Both the position numbers and the translations under genes were made by a program. 64,000 bases of DNA from Saccharibacillus sp. O23. GTDB lineage: Bacteria; Bacillota; Bacilli; Paenibacillales; Paenibacillaceae. Below, one piece after another: positions 1-7,775 of this stretch (positions are counted from its first letter, which is position 1; each line of letters starts with the position of its first letter). The DNA lies in NCBI RefSeq assembly GCF_002205895.1, contig NZ_NJDE01000021.1, positions 1-64,000 of the forward strand, in the 5' to 3' direction. The notes beneath the pieces were generated by a model. It saw only the letters and a list, made by a program, of their open reading frames with translations, ran no database searches and was not told the origin of the DNA.

Positions 1-296
1 GTTTCTCTTGTTTCCGCCGCTCAGTGTTTCTCGCAGCAGCAACTCTTATATATTAGCATGTTCGTTTTCGTTTTGCAAGTCTTTTTTGAAATCTTTTTTT
101 CAGGCTCTTTCGAACCGTTCATCCGATTTCCTTTTTCGACTCGCTCGCTTTTTCGAACCGCACCGGCGCTCTCTCAAGGCCGTTCCTAGACTATAGCATG
201 CGAGCAGGAGCGTTGCAACCCTTTTATTCAAAACTTTTATCCGGTCGATCAATCCCGTTTATCGCGTTCCGTACCTTTAGGCTCTATAAACGCAAA
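1..296. other. gene-free left edge
   Basis: No convincing gene is seen. Short open frames here have no ribosome site and no recognisable protein character. The right part lies just beyond the terminator of the purine permease gene. Confidence 0.5.
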
Positions 297-334
297 GAAA
301 CCGGAATCCGTCTATTCGACGAATTCCGGTTTCC
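295..334 (-). terminator. terminator of the purine permease gene
   Basis: Inverted repeat GAAACCGGAAT/ATTCCGGTTTC with a loop of about 15 bases. On the minus strand it is followed by a short T-rich tract. It lies about 60 bases past the permease stop codon. Confidence 0.7.
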
Positions 335-396
335 GCTTGCTCCGCACGGGGTCCCTTTTGATGGTTTCTCTCTATATTTATCTATTTAAGTTTGGC

Positions 397-1788
397 TTAC
401 TCGCTGCCCAAGAAGATGTAACGGGCCAGAACGAGAATCGCCAGTACCCACATCAGCCAGTGAATCTTCACTTTGCGGCTGGTGAACAGGCTGCTCAGTC
501 CGCCCAATACGACGTAGGACAGGATGCCGATCGAGATGCCGTTCGCGATCCCGTTCGTGAACGGCATAAAGATGATCGTCAGGAATGCCGGAATCGCATG
601 CATCATGTCGTCCCATTCGATGCTGCGAACTTGAGAGATCATCAGAACGCCGACCATGATCAACGCCGGAGCCGTTGCCGCCGAAGGCACGACCAGCGCC
701 AGCGGGGAGATGAACATCGCGAGCAGGAACAGTACACCCGTAGTGACCGCGGTCAGACCGGTACGTCCGCCTTCCGCGATGCCTGCCGTACTTTCTACAT
801 AAGAAGTAATCGTGCTCGTGCCGAGTACCGCGCCTGTGCTGACGCCGACCGCGTCGACCAGCATCGCTTTGCCCAGTTTCTTCTCGCCTTCTTCTTTGTT
901 CTTCATCAGGCCCGCGCGTTCCGCCGTACCGACCAGCGTGCCGAACGTGTCGAACAATTCAACGAACGTGAAGACGAAGACGATCTCGAACAATCCCAGC
1001 TTCAGTGCGCCCATGATGTCCAGTTGGCCGACGGCCAGATCGCTGAACGAAGGCAGCCAGCTGCCCGTGGACAGGCCGCTCAGATTGGTGACGCCCATCG
1101 GAATGCCGATCAGCGTGATCAGCACGATTCCGATCAACAGCGCGCCGCGAACCCGCATGACCATCAGAACGCCGATGATGAAGATCCCGATCAGCGCAAG
1201 CAGCGTATCTTTCTGGTGCATGAAGTTGCCGAGCGCCAGTTGGAAGTTCGAACCGAGTACCGTTACCGGACCTTGAAGCTGCGCCACGTCCGTTACGCCG
1301 GTAACCGTCGCGGAGACGGTTACGATATTGCCGAGCTTCATGCCGATAATCGTAACGAACAAGCCGATGCCGACGGTAATGGCCGCTTTGATCGACGACG
1401 GAACCGCCACGATCAACATCTGGCGAATCTTCGTCACGGTCAAGATGATAAAGATCAGACCGGAGATGAAGACCGCGCCGAGCGCCGCTTGCCAGCTGAT
1501 CATGCCGTTCGAACTGAGTACGACGGTCATAAAGTAAGCGTTAAGGCCCATGCCGGGCGCCAGCGCCACCGGAAGATTGGCGATCAGACCCATCAGGATC
1601 GTCACGATGCCCGCGCCTACCGCCGTTGCGAAGAATACGCCCGAAGCCGGGATGCCCGCGCCGCTCGGACCGAGGAACGAAATATTCACGATAAGGATGT
1701 AGGCCATCGTGATGAAGGTTGTCAGACCGGCGATAACTTCCGTTCTGACCGTGGTGCCGTGTTCTTTGAGTTTAAAGAACTTTTCCAT
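397..1788 (-). CDS. pbuG: NCS2-family guanine/hypoxanthine permease
   Basis: A 463-residue integral membrane purine transporter, probably a proton symporter for guanine and hypoxanthine. The chain starts MEKFFKLKEHGTTVRTEV and runs through the AzgA/PbuG-type core: the Gly-rich APGMGLNAYF segment, the ELFDTFGTLVGTAERAG segment and the STITSYVESTAGIAEGGRTG segment are hallmarks of the family. The start at 1788 is chosen because AGGAGG sits just upstream; an in-frame extension to 1971 would run through the leader RNA. The gene stands alone under a guanine riboswitch and its own promoter, which fits shut-off of purine uptake when guanine is plentiful. The exact substrate (guanine/hypoxanthine rather than adenine or uracil) is inferred from the family and the C-type riboswitch. 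Confidence 0.92.
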   Translation of the reverse strand: MEKFFKLKEHGTTVRTEVIAGLTTFITMAYILIVNISFLGPSGAGIPASGVFFATAVGAGIVTILMGLIANLPVALAPGMGLNAYFMTVVLSSNGMISWQAALGAVFISGLIFIILTVTKIRQMLIVAVPSSIKAAITVGIGLFVTIIGMKLGNIVTVSATVTGVTDVAQLQGPVTVLGSNFQLALGNFMHQKDTLLALIGIFIIGVLMVMRVRGALLIGIVLITLIGIPMGVTNLSGLSTGSWLPSFSDLAVGQLDIMGALKLGLFEIVFVFTFVELFDTFGTLVGTAERAGLMKNKEEGEKKLGKAMLVDAVGVSTGAVLGTSTITSYVESTAGIAEGGRTGLTAVTTGVLFLLAMFISPLALVVPSAATAPALIMVGVLMISQVRSIEWDDMMHAIPAFLTIIFMPFTNGIANGISIGILSYVVLGGLSSLFTSRKVKIHWLMWVLAILVLARYIFLGSE

Positions 1789-1830
1789 GATACTGACTTT
1801 CCTCCTCGGGAATGTAAAAGTGGGGGAACG

Positions 1831-1872
1831 ACAAAAGAGCGCGGGTACGAATGCTTCGCCCCGGCGCTCTCT
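1831..1872 (-). terminator. riboswitch expression-platform terminator
   Basis: On the minus strand AGAGCGC, a GC-rich inner stem (CGGGG/CCCG) and GCGCTCT are followed by TTTTG. It lies between the purine aptamer and the permease start, as expected for transcription attenuation when guanine is bound. Confidence 0.65.
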
Positions 1873-1942
1873 GAAAACTGGGAAACGGCGGCGCTCGGCG
1901 CCGAACGATAGAACGTCCGCGCTTATAGCCGCATTTTCCCGT

Positions 1943-2008
1943 TTCGTAGAGCGATCATTTGAGGTGATCACGTAGAGACTTCCGGGCCGATTCCCGGAAT
2001 TATACGAA
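1943..2008 (-). ncRNA. purine (guanine-type) riboswitch aptamer
   Basis: Read on the minus strand it has the three-way junction of the purine riboswitch: P1 TTCGTA/TACGAA, the TATAAT J1-2 segment, P2 CCGGG/CCCGG with a GG-containing loop, the invariant TCTCTAC J2-3, and P3 GTGATCA/TGATCGC closing a CCTCAAA loop. The ligand-reading position just before the P1 3' strand is C (TCTACG), the guanine-specific base; adenine switches have U. It sits about 150 bases upstream of the permease start, with a terminator between. Confidence 0.93.
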
Positions 2009-2083
2009 CACTGCTTCTGTTGTCGATTACCTTATCCGCCGCCGCCAAATCTTTCGTTCCGGCAGGTCGGCTTCACAGGTTAC

Positions 2084-2112
2084 ATTCTAGGGCAGCTCCG
2101 ATAGCTTGTCAA
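2084..2112 (-). promoter_or_regulatory. sigma-A promoter of the purine permease
   Basis: Minus strand TTGACA, 17-base spacer, TAGAAT. Close to consensus and placed about 75 bases before the riboswitch aptamer. Confidence 0.85.
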
Positions 2113-2185
2113 CATAAAAAGCGAATAATAGGAGCAGGGTTTTATTCTAATGTTCGTTAATTATCCAAAACTCGTACATGACAAA

Positions 2186-2253
2186 AACGTCCTGCTAACG
2201 CTCTTCCTCCCGTCTATAAGGCACGGGAGTCGAAAGCGCGGCAGGACGTTTCT
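2186..2253 (-). terminator. terminator after the YjbR-like gene
   Basis: AACGTCCTGC/GCAGGACGTT outer stem with an inner CCCGT/ACGGG stem, followed on the minus strand by TTTTTG. Confidence 0.75.
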
Positions 2254-2296
2254 TTTCTTCGTTCCGGCTTGCATGAAAACGTTCGCTTTTATCGAG

Positions 2297-2668
2297 TCAA
2301 TTCTCGAACGGCGGCAGTTCGTCGCGAACTTTTTTGGTCAACCCTCGACGAACCAACTCGTACGAGTGGCGGATCATGCCGGCGACGAATTCTTTTTCCA
2401 AGCCGCCTTGTTCCAAGATCAGGCTGTTCCAATGGGATTTGTTCGAATAATAACCGGGCACGATCTGTTCGTAGCGCTCGCGGTATTCTTCGGCCAAGGC
2501 CGGGTCGCATTTCAGGGTCAAAATCTGTCTGCCTTCATTGTCGGTCCCCCGCATGCCGAAGTATTTGCCTCCGACCCGGTACAGGGTGCTGCCCCATTCT
2601 TCTTTGAAAAACTCTTCCGTGCCCGGCAGCGCCAAGCAGGTCTCGCGAATCCATTCGTCCGTCAGCAT
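2297..2668 (-). CDS. MmcQ/YjbR-family protein
   Basis: 123 residues matching the compact MmcQ/YjbR (CyaY-like fold) family: an N-terminal LALPGTEE segment, the GKYFGM strand, ILTLKCDPALAEEYRE, and the NKSHWNSLIL motif near residue 85, which is the family signature. These small cytosolic proteins are annotated as possible DNA-binding proteins, but their role is not settled. The ATG is preceded by GAAAGGGG. It is the last gene of a minus-strand trio with the leucine-rich-repeat and DUF1349-like genes (45 bases to the former) and ends at a clear terminator. Confidence 0.85.
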   Translation of the reverse strand: MLTDEWIRETCLALPGTEEFFKEEWGSTLYRVGGKYFGMRGTDNEGRQILTLKCDPALAEEYRERYEQIVPGYYSNKSHWNSLILEQGGLEKEFVAGMIRHSYELVRRGLTKKVRDELPPFEN

Positions 2669-2713
2669 CTACGGTTCTTCCCCTTTCGTCGCCCGCGCTT
2701 ATTTCCATCTTCG

Positions 2714-3748
2714 TCACAACCACCAACCGCGTTTGTCGGCCAGCCCTTCTTGCTCCAGAACGGCTTGAATTTCTTTGTTCGCCGAAGTCTTTTTCATGGA
2801 GACGGTCAAACGGTTCGGCCGACGTTCGGCGATCAGCTGTCTGAAGTCTTCCGGCGTCAACGTCTGCATCTCCAGAAAAACCAATTCGTCCAGCGCGGGA
2901 GCGGTCAGCGCCCAATCCCATTTTTTCAGTCCGACGTTGTCGCAGACGACTCGTTTCAGCAAAGGCAGGCTATCCAGAGCAGGCAGCGTCTCGATCAGCG
3001 GTTGGTCGACGATTTTAAGCCGGCGAAGCCGACTCAGCGCGGATACGGCAGACAGGTCGTTCAACCCTTTGACGCGCAGCAGCCTCAATTCTTCCAGCGC
3101 GGACAGTCCGGCCAACCACTCCAACTTCTCCGCGCCTCCGAACCCGAGATCGAGCTTTTCCAACCGGGGAAGCGAACCGAGGAAACCGAGATCGCCCAGA
3201 GGAATGCCTTGAACGTATACCGTTCTCAGGCTTTTCAGCTCCTGTACGACTTCGATGTTTTTCTTCTGTCCGTTCAGCGCCAATCTTTCCAGCGCGGCAA
3301 ACCGTTTCAATACGGACAGATCCGGCTTTTTCGAACGCGTTTTGCCTAATCGAAGAGAGACCAGATCGCTCCTCACTTCGTGCAGCGCTTCGAACGAATC
3401 CAGCTCGAACACGTCCAATTCCAATTCGCGAAGCTTCGACAGGCCGCCCAGAGGCGAAAGACCCGAAACGCGAGAACAGCAGTCCACCGCCAGACGTTCT
3501 ATGTCGGTCATAAACGTCAGCGCGGACAGATCGGCTTCCTTCAGATGAAAACCGTAGATTCGAAAAAGCACGTCCGGACGCAGCGCGAAGACCCGATCGT
3601 TCAGCAGCTTCAGCAGCTCCCGGCTCGGCACGTTATATTCGCTGTACTGCAAGACTTCGAGCGACGGCTCCGCCGCCAAAGCATCGACGTCGGCTTCCGT
3701 CCAATCCGGCTCGATCTGGACGCGTCCGCTCGGTCCGACCGCCCCCAT
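2714..3748 (-). CDS. leucine-rich-repeat protein
   Basis: 344 residues, cytosolic by appearance (no signal peptide or membrane segment). From about residue 80 to 300 it is a run of LRR-like units spaced about 22 residues (LERLALNGQ, LRTVYVQG, LEKLDLGF, LEELRLLRVKG, LRRLKIVD, LLKRVVCDN), predicting a curved solenoid. The N-terminal 75 residues look like a separate cap. The ATG overlaps the stop of the upstream gene as TAATG, so the two are probably translationally coupled. Partner and role are unknown; LRR solenoids usually bind proteins. Confidence 0.75.
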   Translation of the reverse strand: MGAVGPSGRVQIEPDWTEADVDALAAEPSLEVLQYSEYNVPSRELLKLLNDRVFALRPDVLFRIYGFHLKEADLSALTFMTDIERLAVDCCSRVSGLSPLGGLSKLRELELDVFELDSFEALHEVRSDLVSLRLGKTRSKKPDLSVLKRFAALERLALNGQKKNIEVVQELKSLRTVYVQGIPLGDLGFLGSLPRLEKLDLGFGGAEKLEWLAGLSALEELRLLRVKGLNDLSAVSALSRLRRLKIVDQPLIETLPALDSLPLLKRVVCDNVGLKKWDWALTAPALDELVFLEMQTLTPEDFRQLIAERRPNRLTVSMKKTSANKEIQAVLEQEGLADKRGWWL

Positions 3749-4359
3749 TATTTACTTTCCGATCCGGCCGAACCGCTGCTCTCGATCTCGAAGCTGCGGA
3801 ACAGCGTCTCGAAACCGCCTTCCGTGCCGGGGCTGGCCGAATATAGGCCGACTTTGAGCGCCGCGCCTTCCGGGCAGCGCAGATGCGCGATCCGGAGCTG
3901 CTCCCATTCTCCGCCGGATACGCGCGCATGGACGAAGAAGTCGTTTCCTTCGCGCGTGACTTTGAACTGCAAAGTTCCGTCGAAGATCCGAGTATCCGCG
4001 TTGCGCGTCGACCAATCGGAATACCCGTCCCGGGTGACGACCGCGCCCAGATGCGAAGGACCGTCGGGGATGTATTCGACCGACGTCTTCAACCAATTGT
4101 CGCGATCGACTTCCACGAACAGACCGGATTGATCGAACGTGTAACGAGGGTCCATGCTCAATTCGGTCACGGCGGTAAAGTCTCCGACGATCTCGTCGTA
4201 CAGCACATGCCCGTTATAGCGCTCGAATCCGTAATGCGTTTTGAGCCAGAAGTCGGTATCAGGCAGGCTGTGCAGCTTCAAGCCTTCCTCCGTCGTTTCC
4301 AGCTTCTCCGGCTGCGTCATGATCCGAAGTTTGTCGATCGCGTGCGGTATGTATTGCAT
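3748..4359 (-). CDS. DUF1349-like concanavalin A-fold protein
   Basis: 203 residues resembling DUF1349 proteins (related to fungal 'regulation of enolase 1'), which have a concanavalin A-like beta-sandwich. Visible signatures are PDTDFWLKTHYGF, the DQSGLFVEVDRDNWLKTSVEY core, VTRDGYSDW and a C-terminal VGLYSASPG strand. The start at 4359 has GAGAGGAGAG in front; the longer frame to 4482 runs into a terminator. It is the first gene of a three-gene unit with the LRR and YjbR-like genes. Substrate unknown; the fold often binds carbohydrate. Confidence 0.8.
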   Translation of the reverse strand: MQYIPHAIDKLRIMTQPEKLETTEEGLKLHSLPDTDFWLKTHYGFERYNGHVLYDEIVGDFTAVTELSMDPRYTFDQSGLFVEVDRDNWLKTSVEYIPDGPSHLGAVVTRDGYSDWSTRNADTRIFDGTLQFKVTREGNDFFVHARVSGGEWEQLRIAHLRCPEGAALKVGLYSASPGTEGGFETLFRSFEIESSGSAGSESK

Positions 4360-4481
4360 ACGATTCTCTCCTCTCGATATACGGAATAGAAAAACGATCT
4401 TGCGAACTTCTTCATTATATCCGATTTGTTTCCTGCGCTTCCATCTGCGGGGATCGGATTCGGGTGTGCGGACGACAAACA

Positions 4482-4521
4482 AAACGGCTTTCCCCGCATC
4501 GATGCGAAGAAAGCCGTTTTT
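4482..4521. terminator. bidirectional terminator at the end of the RiPP operon
   Basis: AAAACGGCTTTC/GAAAGCCGTTTT inverted repeat, T-rich on both sides. It closes the minus-strand operon after the zinc-ribbon gene. Confidence 0.75.
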
Positions 4522-4538
4522 GTCGTGCCGTCGCGAAT

Positions 4539-4715
4539 TTACTTCAGGCTCGGATTCGTCAAACGAATATTCGAGACCGTTCCGCAGTTCGTGCAGAAGG
4601 TCAGCAGGACTTCCGAACCGGTGAGCGCCATTTTGGTTTTTTCGGCGTCTTTGACTTTCATGTGCTGAATGGCTTCCTTGAATTCGGTTCCGCCACAGTT
4701 AGAACAAGGTTGCAT
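4539..4715 (-). CDS. small double-CxxC (zinc-ribbon-like) protein
   Basis: 58 residues with two CxxC pairs, CSNC near residue 4 and CTNC near residue 47, as in a minimal zinc ribbon. A strong GAAGGAG site precedes the ATG. It is the last gene of the RiPP operon, 43 bases after the third precursor and before the terminator, so it is probably co-transcribed with the precursors. Similar small zinc ribbons also occur as housekeeping orphans, so a link to the peptide pathway (chaperone, immunity or regulator) is only inferred from position. Confidence 0.7.
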   Translation of the reverse strand: MQPCSNCGGTEFKEAIQHMKVKDAEKTKMALTGSEVLLTFCTNCGTVSNIRLTNPSLK

Positions 4716-4758
4716 AAGTACCACTCCTTCGAAAAGATTTGGAAAAGCCGTTCCCGAT

Positions 4759-4950
4759 TTAATCTCCCGCGGAGGAGAAGGAGGCTGCCGACGATACGGA
4801 AGAAGCACAGGAACCCGCGGTAGCGAAAGAGGCGCTGGTGGACGCGCTGGAAGCGGTCGTGAAGCCTGCCATTTCGTTCAAGTCCGCTTGTTCTTCGATG
4901 TAAAAGTCCAAATCGTTATGTGTGAGTTCCGCTTCGAAGTGCTTGTTCAT
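4759..4950 (-). CDS. RiPP precursor peptide 1
   Basis: 63 residues. The N-terminal half (about 1-29) is an acidic leader ending YIEEQADLNEMAG; the C-terminal half is almost only Ser, Ala, Thr, Gly and Phe with a single Cys (FATAGSCASS). The leader end matches the VEEQ-x-EMNEVAG motif of the other two precursors, so the three are paralogs and the core probably begins after Ala-Gly. The site GGGAG precedes the ATG. Being beside YcaO, LanB-type and SagB-like genes, its Ser/Thr/Cys are expected to become azoles and dehydroamino acids. Core boundary and modifications are inference. Confidence 0.85.
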   Translation of the reverse strand: MNKHFEAELTHNDLDFYIEEQADLNEMAGFTTASSASTSASFATAGSCASSVSSAASFSSAGD

Positions 4951-5013
4951 AGTCAAATCGCTCCCTTTATATAGTTTAAAGTACCATCTTTTAACTTGCA
5001 AACTTCAAGGCGT

Positions 5014-5193
5014 TTAACCGAAAGACGAAGCGGAGCTGGCCGACGAGCTGGAAGACGCGCAGGATCCGATCGTGGACGCGCTGCCGAAGCAGCCTGCGGA
5101 ACCCCATGTACCCGCGACTTCGTTCATTTCCACTTGCTCCTCGACGAAGATGTCGTCTCCGTCCGCGATCAAGTTCAGTTCTTGCTTTTCCAT
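5014..5193 (-). CDS. RiPP precursor peptide 2
   Basis: 59 residues starting MEKQELNLIADGDDIF. The acidic leader ends VEEQVEMNEVAG, then a core TWGSAGCFGSASTIGSC followed by a Ser/Ala run and C-terminal SSFG. There are two Cys and one Trp. AGGAGG lies 8 bases before the ATG, the best ribosome site of the three, so this may be the most abundant precursor. The C-terminal SSFG is shared with precursor 3. The GSxGxxSC arrangement recalls cores of azole/dehydroalanine peptides such as goadsporin, but no sequence match was tested. Confidence 0.87.
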   Translation of the reverse strand: MEKQELNLIADGDDIFVEEQVEMNEVAGTWGSAGCFGSASTIGSCASSSSSASSASSFG

Positions 5194-5264
5194 GTGTAAT
5201 TCCTCCTAATAATTTAGTTATTTTAATGGGTTGTTCAATAAGGTGATCGGATGAAGATCCCGGT

Positions 5265-5444
5265 TTAACCGAAGCTGGAAGCGGTGGTCAGCGTGCCTAC
5301 CGACGATCCCGGGCAGGAACCCGAAGAGGTCGAAGATAAAGTTCCCAACGAACCGGCCACTTCGTTCATTTCCATTTGCTCTTCCACGAATACTTCGTCA
5401 ACGGCTTCCAGAAACTCGACTTGCTCCAACATCGTCTTTTCCAT
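5265..5444 (-). CDS. RiPP precursor peptide 3
   Basis: 59 residues, MEKTMLEQVEFLEAVDEVF leader ending VEEQMEMNEVAG, then core SLGTLSSTSSGSCPGSSVG and C-terminal TLTTASSFG, with one Cys and one Pro. It is the first of three tandem precursor genes, about 190 bases after the ABC permease; that gap contains a hairpin. The ribosome site is GAAGG. The shared leader and different cores imply three related products from one enzyme set. Confidence 0.87.
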   Translation of the reverse strand: MEKTMLEQVEFLEAVDEVFVEEQMEMNEVAGSLGTLSSTSSGSCPGSSVGTLTTASSFG

Positions 5445-5523
5445 AATTAGATACCTTCTTTCCCGAATTTGGTGTGAATCGAATATCGCAGATCAAAATC
5501 AAGTTGTTACGCGGTTGATGCCG

Positions 5524-5570
5524 ACCTTAGCGGAGAATCCTCTAAGCTCTTGCTCCTCTCCGCTAAGGCG
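5524..5570 (-). promoter_or_regulatory. hairpin between exporter and precursor genes
   Basis: Inverted repeat CTTAGCGGAGA/TCTCCGCTAAG with a loop of about 20 bases and no T-tract, in the 188-base gap between permease and precursor 3. Such a hairpin could terminate weakly, protect the downstream mRNA end or mark a processing site, which would help make precursor mRNA more abundant than enzyme mRNA. Function is inferred. Confidence 0.45.
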
Positions 5571-5632
5571 GCCTCGCCGAACGCCGATGCGCGGCGGGTG
5601 CGGCTCGAACGCTTCCGCCGTACGAGCGTCGG

Positions 5633-6403
5633 TTAAACGCGTTCGTTCGCATCGGCGATCTTGAACGTCTTCAAAGCGGCGAACCACAGTACCGCGCACA
5701 GACCGATCAGGATCAACAGATATTGGTACGTCGGCAGCCAAGTGTTTCCGATCATATCGAGCTCGAACAGCGTGATATCGTTCATGATCATCATGGGGTT
5801 CCAGAACAAGAACTTGTAATACATCTGCGGGTTTTGCCCCTGCGTCATGGCGAGCATCGACGGCATCGTGATGCTGAACATGAGCAGCAGCGTGATCGGC
5901 GTCAGGAACGCGACGACCTTTTTGCTTTTTTTGAAGAACGAAGCCAGCACGTAACTTGCCGGATACAAGCAGAGCAGCGTGACGTTGGAGAATGCCCAGA
6001 TCATCACGAGCGAGTTCAGATCGACGCCGATCAACAGCTGGTAACAGGCCATGAAGAACACCAGAAAGATGTTGAAGATGATGAAAATCCCTACGGCGAC
6101 GCCCATGAAGTAATTATTCAGCTTCAGATCGGTCCGTTTGAGCAGCAGGAACGTGCCGTCTTCTTTCTTTTCGGAGAGCAGCAGGACGTTCAGCGACAGC
6201 GCCAGACTGAAGATCAAGATCAGGATCGAGAAAGGCATGAACTGCGATTTGATGATCAGATCGGCCGTTTCTTTGTTTTCGATGGTGTTGCGAAGCACTA
6301 GCGCGAAGACCAGGAAGATCATGGGAGCCATGATATTGCCGATTACCGTCCACTTGTTGCGCCACTGTTCCAGCAGATAGAATCTCGCGATATTCATTAC
6401 CAT
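5633..6403 (-). CDS. ABC-2-type permease of the RiPP exporter
   Basis: About 256 residues (a second ATG two codons in is equally possible) with six hydrophobic segments typical of ABC-2 permeases: near residues 20-40, 58-75, 100-125, 130-155, 165-185 and 225-245. It follows the ATPase gene by one base (TGACATG), so the two form one transporter. It probably exports the modified peptides or gives self-immunity by pumping them out. There is no peptidase domain in this transporter, so leader removal must be done by another protein. Confidence 0.82.
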   Translation of the reverse strand: MVMNIARFYLLEQWRNKWTVIGNIMAPMIFLVFALVLRNTIENKETADLIIKSQFMPFSILILIFSLALSLNVLLLSEKKEDGTFLLLKRTDLKLNNYFMGVAVGIFIIFNIFLVFFMACYQLLIGVDLNSLVMIWAFSNVTLLCLYPASYVLASFFKKSKKVVAFLTPITLLLMFSITMPSMLAMTQGQNPQMYYKFLFWNPMMIMNDITLFELDMIGNTWLPTYQYLLILIGLCAVLWFAALKTFKIADANERV

Positions 6404-6404
6404 G

Positions 6405-7127
6405 TCAGCTCACCTCGATGTATTTTCCCGTCAGGCTGTAGAAGACGCCTTCCAAGCCTTGGAACGGGGAATTTTTGTATTTGTCCAGCAGATAAGCGGT
6501 CTCGCCGACTTCAAGCACTTTGCCTTCGTCCAGAATGACCACGTCCGTGAACAATTCCTGATAACCCGAGATCTCGTGGCTGATGATGATCGCGAGCAGA
6601 TTCTGCGCGGCGATCTTTTCTTTGAGATGGCGTTCGAGCAGGAATTTCTTCTCGATATCCAGCTCCGCGAACGGTTCGTCCAGCACCACGACCGATTTGT
6701 TGAGCAGGAAGGTCAGATACAGCGATACCGCTTTGCGTTCCCCGCCCGACAGGTTCTCGATCAACTGGTTCTTGATGCGGTCCAGCGACAGCAGCTCGTA
6801 CAGCTTGGCATCTTCCTGCGCGTTCGCGGTCGTCATGGCGAAGAACGACAGCACTTCTTTGACTTTCAAAAAGCGGAAGCTGTTGAAGCTCTGATACTGG
6901 AAGATCGCGTTCGGCTGAAGATCCCGTTTCTCGCCGTCGTCCAGCAGCACGATCGCGCCTTCGTCGCTTTTGATATTGCCCGCCAGAATATTGATGAAGG
7001 TACTTTTGCCCGCGCCGTTTTTCCCGAGAATCAGATAAGTATTTCCGCTTTTGAAATTCAACGATACGTCTTGCAGCACGTTCTTCTCTCCGTACCGCTT
7101 GCTCAGCTTCGTGACGTTCAGTTCCAT
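6405..7127 (-). CDS. ABC transporter ATP-binding protein of the RiPP cluster
   Basis: 240 residues. Walker A GKNGAGKST near residue 35, a Q-loop FQYQSF near 83, signature LSGGERKAV near 132, and Walker B VVVLDEP followed by the D-loop and the switch His in ISHE. The start at 7127 is preceded by GGAGG; an extension to 7154 would overlap the upstream gene without a site. It pairs with the permease downstream as an exporter or immunity pump for the peptides. Confidence 0.88.
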   Translation of the reverse strand: MELNVTKLSKRYGEKNVLQDVSLNFKSGNTYLILGKNGAGKSTFINILAGNIKSDEGAIVLLDDGEKRDLQPNAIFQYQSFNSFRFLKVKEVLSFFAMTTANAQEDAKLYELLSLDRIKNQLIENLSGGERKAVSLYLTFLLNKSVVVLDEPFAELDIEKKFLLERHLKEKIAAQNLLAIIISHEISGYQELFTDVVILDEGKVLEVGETAYLLDKYKNSPFQGLEGVFYSLTGKYIEVS

Positions 7128-7140
7128 TTCTTTCGCCTCC

Positions 7141-7773
7141 TTATTCGATCGCAAACGCGAAAATCGGAATCTCGTCTTCGCTGTTCTGGAACACGGAATA
7201 GAATTCGATCGGCGACAGGCCCGCGAATACCGTTCCTTTGATGCCCCGGTTGGACGCCAGCAGCGAACATTGATGGCCGAAAAATCCGCTGAGGATCATC
7301 AGGTCCCGGTAATAACGGTCGCGCATTTCTTTGCCTTCGAAAAAGCTCAGTTTCCAGACGAAGAACAGGACGGCTCCGGCATCATGCATTTCTTCTTGGA
7401 TGTACAGCGATTCGCGGCCGATCGGTTCGTTCAGCGTTCTGGCCCGGAACGTTCCGCCGCCGTAACGGTAAGCGGTCGGCGCGCCGGAAGACGGATCGAC
7501 CAGACCGACGTTATCGATCACGTGCAGAGACAGCGCTTCTTCCGAGATGTCCATGCCGGCGCGCAGCTTGTCGAAATAAGAAGCGAATTCGTGCAGGTCT
7601 TCCAGCGTCAGATGCGCCGCGTCGCGATTGAAGTAACGGAACGATTCGCGCGCCGCGATATCTTCTTCCCGGAACGGAAACAGCACCTCGGGCAGATCGT
7701 TCAGGCGCAGTCCGGGCAGATAGCCGTCCGCTCGGAGCACATTGCTTGTCTCGTCGATGATTCTGCTCAGCAT
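7141..7773 (-). CDS. second nitroreductase-fold (SagB-like) protein
   Basis: 210 residues with the C-terminal half of a SagB/ThcOx-type FMN oxidoreductase: YRYGGGTFRARTL, ESLYIQEEMHDAGAVLFFVW and RDLMILSGFFGHQCSLLASNRGIKGT, the helix that in the family carries an EaGhxxQN-like pattern. It starts two bases after the stop of the larger SagB-like gene, so the two may form a heteromeric azoline dehydrogenase or act in series. Azoline dehydrogenases turn thiazolines and oxazolines into aromatic azoles. Family placement is moderately sure; whether FMN is bound cannot be read from sequence alone. Confidence 0.7.
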   Translation of the reverse strand: MLSRIIDETSNVLRADGYLPGLRLNDLPEVLFPFREEDIAARESFRYFNRDAAHLTLEDLHEFASYFDKLRAGMDISEEALSLHVIDNVGLVDPSSGAPTAYRYGGGTFRARTLNEPIGRESLYIQEEMHDAGAVLFFVWKLSFFEGKEMRDRYYRDLMILSGFFGHQCSLLASNRGIKGTVFAGLSPIEFYSVFQNSEDEIPIFAFAIE

Positions 7774-7775
7774 GG

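Noticed and set aside
337..1911. 524-residue plus-strand frame opposite the purine permease
   Set aside because: Composition is Arg/Asp/His-rich shadow of the opposite gene; no ribosome site; the minus-strand protein is a clear permease.
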